Shown piece by piece: positions 8,379 to 17,826 of a DNA stretch of 64,000 nucleotides. The position numbers and the translations under genes were made by a program. The DNA is taken from NCBI RefSeq assembly GCF_006717045.1, contig NZ_VFPH01000001.1, positions 2,852,001 to 2,916,000 on the forward strand, given 5' to 3'. Source of the stretch: Pseudonocardia cypriaca. GTDB lineage: Bacteria; Actinomycetota; Actinomycetes; Mycobacteriales; Pseudonocardiaceae. The notes under the pieces were generated by a model. The model was not told where the DNA came from. It did no database searches and saw only the letters and a program-made list of their open reading frames with translations. The first letter of the stretch is position 1. The number at the start of each line of letters is the position of its first letter.

Positions 8379-9119
8379 TCACGCGGTCAGCGGGATCACC
8401 GCCCACGCGGTCTTGCCGTCGGGGTGCCGGTGCACGCCCCATTCGGAGGAGACCATCGCGACGAGGTGCAGCCCGCGCCCGGCCGGCTTTTCGAAGTCAA
8501 CCGGCCGGGTCCGCAGGTCGTGTCCGGGGGCGTAGTCGCGCACCCCGATGCGCAGCCCGCTCTCGTCGACGGCCACGGTCACCCGGCACGAGCTGCGGGC
8601 GTGCTGCACGGCATTGCTGACGAGTTCGCTCACGACGAGCGCGGCGGCGTCCTCGGCCACGGTGACCGACCAGTCCGCGCAGGCCTCGCGCACCAGGGCT
8701 CGCGCCACGGCGGGCGCGGCGAGGTCCGCCGGCAGGTCCCGGTGCCTGGCCACCCGATCCGGCCTGCGGAACAGGTGTGACCGGGCGTGCGCGGGGTCGT
8801 CGACCAGCGGGACGGAGCGGTGGATCCGCAGTGCGCGCAGCCGGTCGGCGAAGGCGGCCCCGGCACCGGTGAGGACGAGACGCGCGGTGGGCCAGCCGCC
8901 TGCCGCCGCGAGCGCGGAGGGGAAGACCTCGGCGGCGGGGTCCCACCCGAGCGCGGTGTCGGTCAGGTCGACGACCACGGCCGCGTGGTCCTGGAGCAGC
9001 TTGCCCAGGACCCTGCGGACACGGGGCACCGTGCGAAGGGAGAGCCGGCCGCGCAGGCGGAGCAGATCGTGGTCGGGGAACTCCTCGACCTCGGTCCACA
9101 AGCCCGCGACGACCGTCAT
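8379..9119 (-). CDS. STAS domain fused to an RsbW/SpoIIAB-type ATPase domain
   Basis: This 246-residue protein has two parts. Residues about 8-105 form a STAS-like domain (LRLRGRLSLRTVPRVRRVL; VVVDLTDTALGW). Residues about 120-245 form a GHKL ATPase of the HATPase_c_2 type, with the N-box in VSELVSNAVQHA and the G1 box in IGVRDYAPG. It is probably an anti-sigma or serine-kinase regulator carrying its own antagonist-like domain. The ATG at 9119 overlaps the stop of the CheR-like gene upstream, so it is expressed with the CheB/CheR block. Longer in-frame versions would overlap that gene and are rejected. Confidence 0.87.
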   Translation of the reverse strand: MTVVAGLWTEVEEFPDHDLLRLRGRLSLRTVPRVRRVLGKLLQDHAAVVVDLTDTALGWDPAAEVFPSALAAAGGWPTARLVLTGAGAAFADRLRALRIHRSVPLVDDPAHARSHLFRRPDRVARHRDLPADLAAPAVARALVREACADWSVTVAEDAAALVVSELVSNAVQHARSSCRVTVAVDESGLRIGVRDYAPGHDLRTRPVDFEKPAGRGLHLVAMVSSEWGVHRHPDGKTAWAVIPLTA

Positions 9120-10999
9120 CAGTCCCCGCCCGGCTCGCTCGGCTCGTCCCCGTCGGCGCGGTCGTCCTGCTCCATCATCAGGATCACCCCGCCCGGCCGG
9201 CCGTCGTAGTTCGCGAGCGGGCTCCCGAGCACCCGGACGCTGATCCGGCGGCCGCGGCGGTTCACCGCCGGCAGCGCGAGCTCCTGCGGCCCGGGCTCGC
9301 CGCCGAGGGCGCGGCGGATCATCGGCGCGAGCTGTTCCAGCGGTAGCCCGATGTCGAGCGTGAGGAAGTGCTGCCCGATCGTCTCCTCGGGCCGCAGGCC
9401 CCAGAGGTCCTGGGCCTCCTGGTTCCACACCCGCACAGCCAGGTCAGGGGCGAGCACGACAACGCCCGCGCGCATCCCGGTGAGGATCGCCTCGAGGAAG
9501 GCGTTCGCCTCGTCGACCTGCGCGCTGCGGTCCTGCAGCTCGTCGTTGATCGCCTGGAGCTCGTCGTTGGTGGACTGGAGCTCCTCGTTCATCGTCTCGA
9601 GCTCCTCGTTGGTCGACTGGAGCTCCTCGTTGGTCGTCTCCAGCTCCTCCACCGTCGACTGGAGCTCCTCGTTCGTGGTCTCGAGCTCCTCGTTCGTGGA
9701 CTGGAGCTCTTCGTACGCCGTCTCCAGCTGTCGGTGGGTGGCCTCCAGCTCGACCTGCAGCCGCCGGGCCTCCGTGACGTCGTTGAACACGACGGTGACG
9801 CCGAGCACCTCGGAGTCGCGGCCGACGAGCGGGCTCACGTGCACCTCGAGCGTGAGCGGCTCCCCGCCCCGGTGGAGCACCGCGTCGCCCGCGTGCACGG
9901 TGCGCCGGTCCGCCTGCGCCTGCTCGATGCTGCGGCGCAGCTCGAGGGGCCGGTAGGACACGTCCAGGTCGCGGAACGGCCGTCCCTTGTCCCGGACCGA
10001 CACGCCCAGCAGCATCTCCGCCTGGTGGTTGACCATGACCACGGCCCCGTCGGCTGCGATGACGACCTGGGCCACCGGGCCTGCGAGCAACGCCTCGTCC
10101 CGGATCCGGTCCTCGACGCTCCGAGCGGCCGGGGGACCGACCGGGAGGGGGTCCGCCGAGAGGGCCACACCGTTGGACCCGACGCGCGCCACCTTGCGGA
10201 ACACGCGGTGCTTGAGGTCGACGGGGGCGAACAGCCCGCCGTGGCTGAGCAGCATCTCGGCCTTGCCGAGGAAGAGGGCTCCTTCTGCGGTGAGCGCGAA
10301 GTGGAAACGGGTGAGGATGCGCGCCTGGGTCTCCGCGGTGAGGTACATGAGCGTGTTGCGGCAGACGAGCAGGTCGACGCGGGAGATCGGGGCGTCCTGC
10401 ACGAGGTCGTTGCGCCCGAAGATGACCGATCGACGCAGGTCCTTGCGGAACGTGTAGGTCTGACCGTGGCGCTCGAAGTAGCGCTCCAGCAGCCCCGGCG
10501 GGACGCCGCGGACCTCGCGCTCGTCGTAGGCGGCGTGCCGGGCCTGGGTGAGGCCCTCCTCGTCGACGTCCGTGGCGTAGATCTTCACGCGCTCGCGGAA
10601 CTCGGCGATGCCCATCAGCTCGGCCAGCAGCATGGCGAGCGTGTACGCCTCCTGCCCCGACGCGCAGCCCGCGCTCCACAGGCGGATCGGCTCGTGCGGG
10701 CCCTTCCCCGTGAGGAGCCCGGGCAGCACATGCGTGCGCAGGAACTCCCACGCCTCCGCGTCGCGGAAGAACCCGGTGACGTTGATGAGGATCGTGTTGA
10801 AGAGAGCGGTGAACTCCTCGCCGTGCATCTCGAGGTAGTCGAGGTACTCGGAGTAGTCGTCGACCCGGACCTGCGTCATCCGCCGATCGACCCGGCGCGA
10901 GAGGCTCGAGCGCTTGTAACCCGTGAAGTCGAACCCGCGGTTGTCCCGCAGGTGCACCAGGAGCGTCTCGAACGCGGGGTCGGGCTCAGCCACGCCCAC
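9119..10999 (-). CDS. CheR-type methyltransferase fused to PAS domains through a long coiled coil
   Basis: This 626-residue protein begins with the CheR N-terminal domain (FETLLVHLRDNRGFDFTGYK) and the CheR SAM-binding methyltransferase (IRLWSAGCASGQEAYTLAMLL). A PAS domain follows at about 310-415. Next come about 80 residues of heptad-rich coiled coil made of repeated ELQSTNEELET units (about 430-500), then a final PAS domain (about 510-620). Free CheR methylates chemoreceptors; this fusion is common in non-motile actinomycetes next to CheB, where its target is unclear. No chemoreceptor or flagellar gene is in the window. GTG at 10999 (VGVAEPDPAFE) is chosen; GTG at 10993 is nearly equivalent. 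Longer readings lack family similarity. Confidence 0.85.
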   Translation of the reverse strand: MGVAEPDPAFETLLVHLRDNRGFDFTGYKRSSLSRRVDRRMTQVRVDDYSEYLDYLEMHGEEFTALFNTILINVTGFFRDAEAWEFLRTHVLPGLLTGKGPHEPIRLWSAGCASGQEAYTLAMLLAELMGIAEFRERVKIYATDVDEEGLTQARHAAYDEREVRGVPPGLLERYFERHGQTYTFRKDLRRSVIFGRNDLVQDAPISRVDLLVCRNTLMYLTAETQARILTRFHFALTAEGALFLGKAEMLLSHGGLFAPVDLKHRVFRKVARVGSNGVALSADPLPVGPPAARSVEDRIRDEALLAGPVAQVVIAADGAVVMVNHQAEMLLGVSVRDKGRPFRDLDVSYRPLELRRSIEQAQADRRTVHAGDAVLHRGGEPLTLEVHVSPLVGRDSEVLGVTVVFNDVTEARRLQVELEATHRQLETAYEELQSTNEELETTNEELQSTVEELETTNEELQSTNEELETMNEELQSTNDELQAINDELQDRSAQVDEANAFLEAILTGMRAGVVVLAPDLAVRVWNQEAQDLWGLRPEETIGQHFLTLDIGLPLEQLAPMIRRALGGEPGPQELALPAVNRRGRRISVRVLGSPLANYDGRPGGVILMMEQDDRADGDEPSEPGGD

Positions 11000-11066
11000 A
11001 GCATCCCGCCTCACGGCCGCGCGCAACACACGGGGCGGCGTATTCCTCCTCGCGCCGGGGGAGGGA

Positions 11067-12080
11067 TCACTCCTCGATCGCTCCACCGTCCTGCTCCCGT
11101 TCCGCCCAGCCGTCCTCGACCAGGTGGCGCAGCTGCTGCGCCTGGCCCCTCGTGCGAGCAGCGCGCAGTGCATACGCCGCTGCGGAGCGCGTGCGCCCGT
11201 GTTCGTGGGCGGCCGAGGCGAGCCGCTCCACGAGGTCCGCCTTCTCCTCGAGCGCTCGCACCGCGGCCCAGAGCGCCTCGTCCACCGCGCGGGCCTGAGC
11301 CACCTCCAGGGCGCCGGGTGACCAGGCGTGCCCGACCCGGCAGCGGAACCGCGGCGCGGGCATGCCCGGCAGCTCGAACAGCACGCCGTGGCAGTCCGGG
11401 CAGCTGAACGCCGACGGCGTGGCGCCGTCCAGGGTGTCGGTGGTGGGCACGCCCGTCGCGGCGATCCGCGTCTCGGCGCGCAGCAGCTCGTCGTCCTCGA
11501 CGGGGGCCGCTGCCACCGGCCGGCTCACCAGCTCACCGAGCACCGGCCCGATCTTCGTGGCGGGGTGGACGAGCGCACCGGGTACCTGGGCGAGCGCGCT
11601 GGCCGGCATCGCCGCGTGGAGGGCGTCGTCGGGTTCCTGCACGACCGGCGTGCCGCCCCGCGCGGCGATGACCGCCAACCCGGCGGTGCCGTCGTCGCGC
11701 GTGCCGGAGAGCACCACTCCGATGGCGTCGGGTCCGTACGAGAGCGCCGCCGAGCGGAACAGCGGGTCGATGGCCGGCCGGTGGCCGTTCTCGCTCGGCC
11801 CGGTGGAGAGCTGCAGGTGTCCGTCGACGACCAGGACGTGGTGGTCGGCCGGCGCCGTGTAGACGACACCGGGGCGCAGCAGGGCGCCCTGCTCGGCGGG
11901 AACGGCGGGCAGTGGCCCCGCGCGGTCCAGGATCCCGGGCAGCGCGCTCGGCGAGCCGCGGGGGATGTGCAGCACCACGACCACGGACGCGGCGAAATCC
12001 GGCGGGAGTCCCGCGACGACCGCGCGCAAGGCTTCGACGCCGCCCGCGGACGCGCCCATCACGATCAACCGCCGGCCCAT
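11067..12080 (-). CDS. CheB-type protein-glutamate methylesterase with C-terminal Zn-ribbon-like segment
   Basis: Residues 1-180 form a CheB methylesterase domain without a receiver. The catalytic Ser is in MGASAGGVEALR, the His in VVVLHIPRG and the Asp in VLSGTRDDGTAGL. Residues about 225-265 hold a CPDC...FRC pattern followed by VGHAWS, which resembles a small metal-binding ribbon seen in actinobacterial CheB-like proteins. The end is helical and Ala/Arg-rich. It lies 67 bp upstream of the CheR-PAS gene on the same strand, so the pair presumably adds and removes methyl groups on an unknown target. Confidence 0.88.
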   Translation of the reverse strand: MGRRLIVMGASAGGVEALRAVVAGLPPDFAASVVVVLHIPRGSPSALPGILDRAGPLPAVPAEQGALLRPGVVYTAPADHHVLVVDGHLQLSTGPSENGHRPAIDPLFRSAALSYGPDAIGVVLSGTRDDGTAGLAVIAARGGTPVVQEPDDALHAAMPASALAQVPGALVHPATKIGPVLGELVSRPVAAAPVEDDELLRAETRIAATGVPTTDTLDGATPSAFSCPDCHGVLFELPGMPAPRFRCRVGHAWSPGALEVAQARAVDEALWAAVRALEEKADLVERLASAAHEHGRTRSAAAYALRAARTRGQAQQLRHLVEDGWAEREQDGGAIEE

Positions 12081-12125
12081 GCCGGGTGACTACCCCCCGC
12101 ACCGCGCCGCGACACCCGAGGACGG

Positions 12126-13130
12126 TCAGTGCTGGTCGACCACCTCGTCCGCGGCGACGGCCCGCCGCTCGCCCATCGGCACCGGTTCGCCGCGGGTGGT
12201 GTCGCGCTCGGTCTGCCGCTCGGCCTCGGCGTTGATCTCCGCGCCGAGCAGCACGACGTAGCTGGTGAGGTACAGCCACAGCAGCAGCACGATGACACCG
12301 GCGAGCGTCCCGTAGGTGCGGTTGTAGCTGCCGAAGTTGTCGACGTAGAGGCTGAACGCGGCGCTGCCGGCCACCCACAGCAGGGTGGCGACGACAGCGC
12401 CGGTGCTCGCCCAGCGGATGCGCGGGGCGTCGCGGTCGGGGGCGACCCGGTAGACGACGGCGAGCGAGACGATCACCACGGCGATCAGCAGGGCCCACCG
12501 CACCACCTGCGCGAGCACGGTTGCCACCGGCCCGAGCGGGAGCGCGTCGAGCAGGGCCGGGACGACCGCCACGAGCGCGAGGGTGATCAGCACGAAGACG
12601 ATGGCGCCGAGCGTGAGCAGGAGTGCCGTGCCCCGCAGCTTCAGGAAACCGCGGGTCTCGTCCTCGTCGTAGGCGAGGTTGATCGCCTGGATGAGGTTCC
12701 CGGTGCCGCTGGACGCCGACCAGATGGCCGCCAGCAGCGACACGACCAGCCCGATGCCGAGCGCGCCGTCGCTGCTCGCGACGACGGAGCGGAGCTGGTC
12801 GACGATCAGCGGCTGCGCCTCCCGCGGCAGCGTCGCGGCGAGCGTCTCCACCTGCTGGGCCACCTGGCTTGGGTCGGCGACGAGCCCGTAGAGGGTGAGC
12901 CCGGCGATCAGGGCCGGGAAGACGGCGAGGAAGGCGAAGAAGGCCACCCCGCCTGCGAGCATCGGGACGTGGTCGGCCTTGCTCTCCGCGAAGGCCCTCC
13001 GGGTGACCTGCCACCACCCGCGCGGCGGGATCTGCGTGGGGGTCTCGGCCTCATGGCCCGGCGGGCCGGCTGAGGGGGACTCGACGGTCTGGGCCCGGGC
13101 GGCCTGCTGTGATCCGGGCTGCTGGGACAC
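12126..13130 (-). CDS. YihY/virulence-factor BrkB family membrane protein
   Basis: This 334-residue protein has about 45 polar residues followed by six membrane segments, starting at VPMLAGGVAFFAFLAVFPALIAGLTLYG. It keeps the YihY signatures (SASSGTGNLIQAINLAYDEDETRGFLKL; YNRTYGTLAGVIVLLLWLYLTSYVVLLGAEINAEAE). The molecular role of the family is unknown; the old label as ribonuclease BN was an error. The GTG at 13130 is preferred because AGGAG lies seven bases ahead of it; an upstream TTG at 13166 is possible but lacks such a site. Confidence 0.87.
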   Translation of the reverse strand: MSQQPGSQQAARAQTVESPSAGPPGHEAETPTQIPPRGWWQVTRRAFAESKADHVPMLAGGVAFFAFLAVFPALIAGLTLYGLVADPSQVAQQVETLAATLPREAQPLIVDQLRSVVASSDGALGIGLVVSLLAAIWSASSGTGNLIQAINLAYDEDETRGFLKLRGTALLLTLGAIVFVLITLALVAVVPALLDALPLGPVATVLAQVVRWALLIAVVIVSLAVVYRVAPDRDAPRIRWASTGAVVATLLWVAGSAAFSLYVDNFGSYNRTYGTLAGVIVLLLWLYLTSYVVLLGAEINAEAERQTERDTTRGEPVPMGERRAVAADEVVDQH

Positions 13131-13273
13131 GCTGTGCTCCTGGGGCGCCGGGGAAGGGGACGTCAACCCCGCGGGTGCCCGCCGGTCCCGCGGTCAACCC
13201 TCTTGTTCGGCCCGGCTCCCGGGATGCGTCGGACGGCCGCCTCCGCGTGGACCGCCCGGCAGACCGAACTCGG

Positions 13274-16200
13274 CTAACCGGCGGCGCCGTCCCCGGCACG
13301 GGGCGGGGGTCCTTCGCCGTCGAGCACCTCGAGCAGGCCGTCGACGCCGCTGAGGGCGAGCGCCCGGCGCACCACGTCGCCGGGGGAGACCAGTAGGCGC
13401 AGCCGCCCGCCCGAGGCGCGCACCCGCCGGTCGGCCTCCACGAGGAGCGCGACGCCCGCGCTCGCGAGGTAGGTGGTGGCGCGCAGGTCCACGGTGAGGG
13501 CACGTCCGGTGCCGGCGCAGGCCAGCAGCTCGTCGCCGACGCCCCGCACCCCGGCGAGGTCCAGCTCGCCGTGGATCTCCACGGTGCCCGCACCGCCGTC
13601 CTCGGCGCCGCCGACGATCCGCAGGGACGCGGGGCCGGGAGTGACCGGCGCGGCGGGGCCGGCCGGGTCCGCGGGCGCGGCCGGAGCGCTGGACGGCGGC
13701 AGCGTGAACCGCACCTCGGTGCCCTCGGGTCCGTGGTGCAGCCGCATCCCGTTGCTGATGTCGCGGATCAGCTCCAGGCCGCGGCCGCGGTAGCCCTTCT
13801 CCTCGGGGATGGGCCGCCAGCTGCCCTCGTCGCGGACGTGCGCGTCGATCGCTCCGTCGGGATCGCGCGCCAGCTCGACCGACATCGAGCCGGGCGCGCG
13901 GCCGCGGTAGGCGTGCTCGACGGCGTTGGCGGCCGCCTCGCCGATGGCGAGCTGCAGGTCGTAGACGTCGTCCTCCGCCAGGCCCGCCGCCGCCGCCCAC
14001 GCGAGGACGGCGGCCCGCAGCTCCCGCAGCACCGCGGCCTCCGCGGGAAGCACCAGCCGCAGCGGGGCAGGTACGAGGCGAGCCACGATGAGGGCGACGT
14101 CGTCGGCCGGGTCCGGCTCCCCGGTCATCGCGCCGCTCGTGGCGCTCCCGTCGAGCGCGGCGGTCAGGAGCGCGTCGGTCAGCGCTTCGGGGGCGAGGGC
14201 GTGGTGGCGCGCCGCGATGGTCGCGAGCCGGTCGATCCCGTCGTCGACGAGCTCGCCGCGCCGCTCGACGAGGCCGTCGGTGTAGAGCACGATGCTCTCG
14301 CCCGGGGCGATCGTCGCCGCGCCTGCGGAGTACGCGGGACGGGCGCGGACTCCGAGCACCGTGCCGGTGGCGTCGTCGAGCTTGCGGCAGCCGTTCGGCC
14401 CGGCCACGAGCGGCGGCGGGTGGCCCGCGCGGGCCCACACCAGGTCGCCGGTCTCCGGGTCGAGCACCAGGCACGCGACGGTGCTGCCGGTGGCGCCGGG
14501 CACGCGGCCCGCGAAGCGGTCGAGCCGTTCGAGGGCCTGCTCCGGGTCGTGGCCCTCGAGCAGGTAACCCGACAGCGCGCTGCGCAGCTGCCCCATGATC
14601 GCGGCGGCGCGCGCGCCCTGGCCGACGACGTCGCCGACGGCGATCGCGACGCGGCCGCCGTCGAGCGGCAGCACGTCGTACCAGTCGCCGCCCGCCTGGC
14701 TGCCGCGCGCGCCGGGCAGGTAGCGGGATGCCAGCGGCAGGCGGTCCAGCCGGGGGAGGGTCGGCGGGAGGAGGCTCTTCTGGAGCGTCTCGGCGATCAC
14801 CCGGCGCTCGTCGGCCGCGGCGGCCCGCTCGAACGCAGGCGCGGCCTGGGCGACGAGGGCGAGCACGAAGTCGCGCTCGTCGGCGAGGAAGGTCCGCTCC
14901 GTGGGGAAGGAGAGGCCGATCGCGCCGACCACCCTGCCGACGGCCGCGAGCGGCAACGCCGCCCCCGCGTGCCGGTTTCCGGCCACCGCCAGCTCGAGGA
15001 GATCCGGCCAATCGCGCGCCCACTCGTCCCGGTTGCGGATCCAGACCGCTTCGCCGGTGCGCGCGGCCACGGCGATCGGCATCCCGTCGTCGAACCGCAG
15101 CACGCCGTACGCGCCGAGCACCGGCTCCGAGTAGCCGGCGGCGTGCACGAGCCGCAGGCCGCGCTCGGGGTCGGCGAGGTACACGCTCACTGCCGAGGCG
15201 CCGAGGAAGTCGGGCAACCGCGCGACGAGCAGCCGGGCGGCCTCCAGGACGCTCCCCGCGGAGGCCAGGTCGGCGCTCACCTGCTGCAACCGCCGCTCCC
15301 GGGTGCGCCTGCGGTCGGCGGCGAGCATCATCGACGCCCGCCTGCCCAGCTCGGCGGCGAGGTCGAGCTCCGCGGGGTGGTAGTAGCGGCTCCCGTCGAG
15401 GTTGAGGAATGCGAGCACGCCCGCCACCTCGTCGCCGACGACGAGCGGGACCAACAGCGCGTTGCTCGCCCCCAGCGCGATCCAGGCCCGCGCCTCCGCG
15501 TCGTCGGCAACCGCCGACCGGATCAGCTCCTCGGTGATCGGCACGACCACGGGGGCCCCGGGTGCGAGCGCCTCCGTGAGCGACGGGGGCAGCCTCATGA
15601 CCGTGCGCGTGCACAGCACCTCGGCGATGCCCGGATGGTCGTGCTCCACGGCTGCGCGGTGGAGCAGGCCGTCGGGGCCGACGAGCGCGACGACGGCCGC
15701 GTCGCCGAGCTCGCGCACGACGAGCCGCGCCAGGTCGCGGAGCCGGTCCTCGGCGCTGCCCTCCTGCGTGACCAGCCGTCCGGTATCGGCCAGCAGCGCG
15801 GCCGAGCGCTCGGCGCGCTTCTGCTCGGTGACGTCGACGGTGAGGCCCTGCGCGGCCACGGGGGTGCCGTCCAGCCCGGTGACCACGTGGACCACCTGGT
15901 GCAGCCACAGCACCCGGCCGTCGATCGCGACGGCCCGGTAGGTGAGGTCGTGGTCGAGGCCGGCGGCCGTGCGGTCGCCGGTGTAGGCGAGCGCCTCGTC
16001 CCGGTCGTCGGGGTGGATCATCGTGGGCCAGAAGTCCGGGTCGTCGCACCAGCGGGCCGCTGGATGGCCGAGCAGCTCCTCGGCGCGGTCCGAGACGAAG
16101 GTGAACCGGAGACCGCCCCGGCCGTCCGGGCCACCGTCCCGGCGCCACTCGGCCTCCCACACGATCGCCGCGAGCCCCTGCACCATGGCGCGCAGCCGGG

Positions 16201-17689
16201 CCGCGGCCGCCTCCGACGCCTTGCGCGCGGCGTGCTCGGTGGCGACGTCCCGGCGGACCTGCTCGGCGCGGCGCTCCTCGGTGATGTCGGCCGTTGTGGC
16301 GAGGAAACCGGTGATCTCGCCCGCCGGGTCGCGCAGCGGCCGCGCCGACGTCCGGACCTCCCGCACTGCGTCGTCGGCGGCGATGATCCGGTAGGTGGAC
16401 TCCCAGACCGTGCCGTGGCGCACCGCGGCGGCCCACCCGGCCGCGGCGCCCTCGCGGTCGTCGGGATGCACCTGGTCGGTCCAGCCCGCGCCGGTGAGCT
16501 CCGCGGCGGGCCGGCCCCACAGCTGCGCGATCTGCTCGTTGACGAACGTGGTGGTGCCGCGGCGGTCGGCGACCCAGATCCCCACCGGGGCCTGCGTGAC
16601 GAGCGTGCGGTAGCGCTCGCGTTCCTGGAACAGCGCGCTGCTGAGGGCCTCGTCCGCCGCGTCCCCGCCGCGGCGAGCGGCGTCCAGGGTCTCGTCGAGG
16701 GCGCTCGCGTCGGCCAGCGCTGCCGACACCAGGTTCTCGACGGAGTGCAGGAACCCGAGCTGGTCGTCGTCGAGCGGGCGGTACGGGTTGACGCCGAGGA
16801 CGAGAGCCCCCGCGGGGGCGCCGGCTCCGAGCGGCAGCACCACCGCCGCGTCCGGGGGCAGGTCCCCGAGCTCGTGGGTGGCCGGGAACGCGCCGGGAAC
16901 GGCGTTCCGCAGCCCGCAGACCACCACCTCCTGCCCGGTGCGCAGCACGTGCGCCAGCGCCGACCCCGACCCGTCGGGCGCGGGCAGCGGGGGCAGCCCC
17001 TGCGGGAGGCCGTGCGCGGCAGCCATCCGCAGCTCGTCGCCGCCGTCCGGAACGGGACGGCAGACGGCGGCGAAGGGGATGTCCTGCGGGTTGAGCGCGA
17101 GCGCGTCGAGCGCGGCGACCGCGACGTGCTCGACCACCCGGCCGGCCGGCGCGATGCGCACGGCGGAAAGATCACTCAGCGCGCGCAGCGTCTCGCGCCT
17201 GCGGGCGCCCACCACCCGCTCCGTGGTCTCGGTGCTGGTCGTGAGCACCGCGAGCACGTCGCCGTCCTCGCCGCGGACGGGGGAGTGCGTCAACGTCCAG
17301 TGCGTCTCCTCCGGGGCGTTCCCGCGGTGCATGACCAGCGGCTGCTCGTCCACCCGGACGCCCGTACCGGTCTCGAACACCCGCGCCACGGCCGGCCCGA
17401 CCACCGGCCAGATCTCCGCGAACCCGACGGCGCCGGGCCGGCCGAGCGCCGCGGGGTGGGCGCGGCCGGCGAGCGCGGCGAAGGCGTCGTTGTAGAGCGC
17501 GACGAGCTCGGGTCCGACCCACAGCAGCATCGGCTGCGGTGACTGCAACACGATTCCGGTGGCGGTGCGGAGCGGGCCCGGCCACGCCGGCGGCGGACCG
17601 ATGGGGCCCGCGGCCCAGTCGTACGCCCCGATCAGCCTGCCCAGCTCGCCGCCTGTGGCGAGGAAGGGGAGCGCGCGGGCGGCGGTCAC
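13274..17689 (-). CDS. Giant PAS/GAF sensor with SpoIIE-type PP2C phosphatase, GHKL ATPase and STAS domains
   Basis: This roughly 1471-residue soluble protein combines, in order: a PAS domain (about 20-150), GAF (170-310), two PAS domains (345-460 and 490-640), two GAF domains (650-800, 810-970), a SpoIIE/RsbU PP2C phosphatase (990-1190; GDVVGQGARAAAIMGQLRSAL, AGHPPPLV), a HATPase_c_2 anti-sigma-type ATPase (1220-1330; IGEAAANAVEHAY) and a C-terminal STAS domain (1370-1460; TVEIHGELDLAGVRG). It thus unites the three RsbU-RsbW-RsbV functions in one chain: phosphatase, kinase-like ATPase and antagonist. It likely turns redox, light or small-ligand input into sigma-factor release; the ligand is unknown. 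The GTG at 17689 is chosen because the first PAS-like region begins right after it, but no clear ribosome binding site is visible. Large antisense open frames here are compositional. Confidence 0.9.
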   Translation of the reverse strand: MTAARALPFLATGGELGRLIGAYDWAAGPIGPPPAWPGPLRTATGIVLQSPQPMLLWVGPELVALYNDAFAALAGRAHPAALGRPGAVGFAEIWPVVGPAVARVFETGTGVRVDEQPLVMHRGNAPEETHWTLTHSPVRGEDGDVLAVLTTSTETTERVVGARRRETLRALSDLSAVRIAPAGRVVEHVAVAALDALALNPQDIPFAAVCRPVPDGGDELRMAAAHGLPQGLPPLPAPDGSGSALAHVLRTGQEVVVCGLRNAVPGAFPATHELGDLPPDAAVVLPLGAGAPAGALVLGVNPYRPLDDDQLGFLHSVENLVSAALADASALDETLDAARRGGDAADEALSSALFQERERYRTLVTQAPVGIWVADRRGTTTFVNEQIAQLWGRPAAELTGAGWTDQVHPDDREGAAAGWAAAVRHGTVWESTYRIIAADDAVREVRTSARPLRDPAGEITGFLATTADITEERRAEQVRRDVATEHAARKASEAAAARLRAMVQGLAAIVWEAEWRRDGGPDGRGGLRFTFVSDRAEELLGHPAARWCDDPDFWPTMIHPDDRDEALAYTGDRTAAGLDHDLTYRAVAIDGRVLWLHQVVHVVTGLDGTPVAAQGLTVDVTEQKRAERSAALLADTGRLVTQEGSAEDRLRDLARLVVRELGDAAVVALVGPDGLLHRAAVEHDHPGIAEVLCTRTVMRLPPSLTEALAPGAPVVVPITEELIRSAVADDAEARAWIALGASNALLVPLVVGDEVAGVLAFLNLDGSRYYHPAELDLAAELGRRASMMLAADRRRTRERRLQQVSADLASAGSVLEAARLLVARLPDFLGASAVSVYLADPERGLRLVHAAGYSEPVLGAYGVLRFDDGMPIAVAARTGEAVWIRNRDEWARDWPDLLELAVAGNRHAGAALPLAAVGRVVGAIGLSFPTERTFLADERDFVLALVAQAAPAFERAAAADERRVIAETLQKSLLPPTLPRLDRLPLASRYLPGARGSQAGGDWYDVLPLDGGRVAIAVGDVVGQGARAAAIMGQLRSALSGYLLEGHDPEQALERLDRFAGRVPGATGSTVACLVLDPETGDLVWARAGHPPPLVAGPNGCRKLDDATGTVLGVRARPAYSAGAATIAPGESIVLYTDGLVERRGELVDDGIDRLATIAARHHALAPEALTDALLTAALDGSATSGAMTGEPDPADDVALIVARLVPAPLRLVLPAEAAVLRELRAAVLAWAAAAGLAEDDVYDLQLAIGEAAANAVEHAYRGRAPGSMSVELARDPDGAIDAHVRDEGSWRPIPEEKGYRGRGLELIRDISNGMRLHHGPEGTEVRFTLPPSSAPAAPADPAGPAAPVTPGPASLRIVGGAEDGGAGTVEIHGELDLAGVRGVGDELLACAGTGRALTVDLRATTYLASAGVALLVEADRRVRASGGRLRLLVSPGDVVRRALALSGVDGLLEVLDGEGPPPRAGDGAAG

Positions 17690-17826
17690 GCGGGAAAGTC
17701 TATGCAGGTCCCGGATCCCGCTGCCCGATGAGCACCCGGCGCGCCGCGGCGGCCGCGTTTGGTCGCCGTGGCGGTGGGCACCTCGCACGAACCCGAGAGT
17801 GGAACTCGAGATCGACGAGGAGCGAG

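Noticed and set aside
13571..17542. Very long plus-strand open frame (about 1300 codons) opposite the SpoIIE-type gene
   Set aside because: It has no recognisable domain and its composition (Arg/Ala/Gly/Glu-heavy) is what a GC-rich antisense strand yields; the minus strand carries the continuous PAS/GAF/PP2C/STAS signal.
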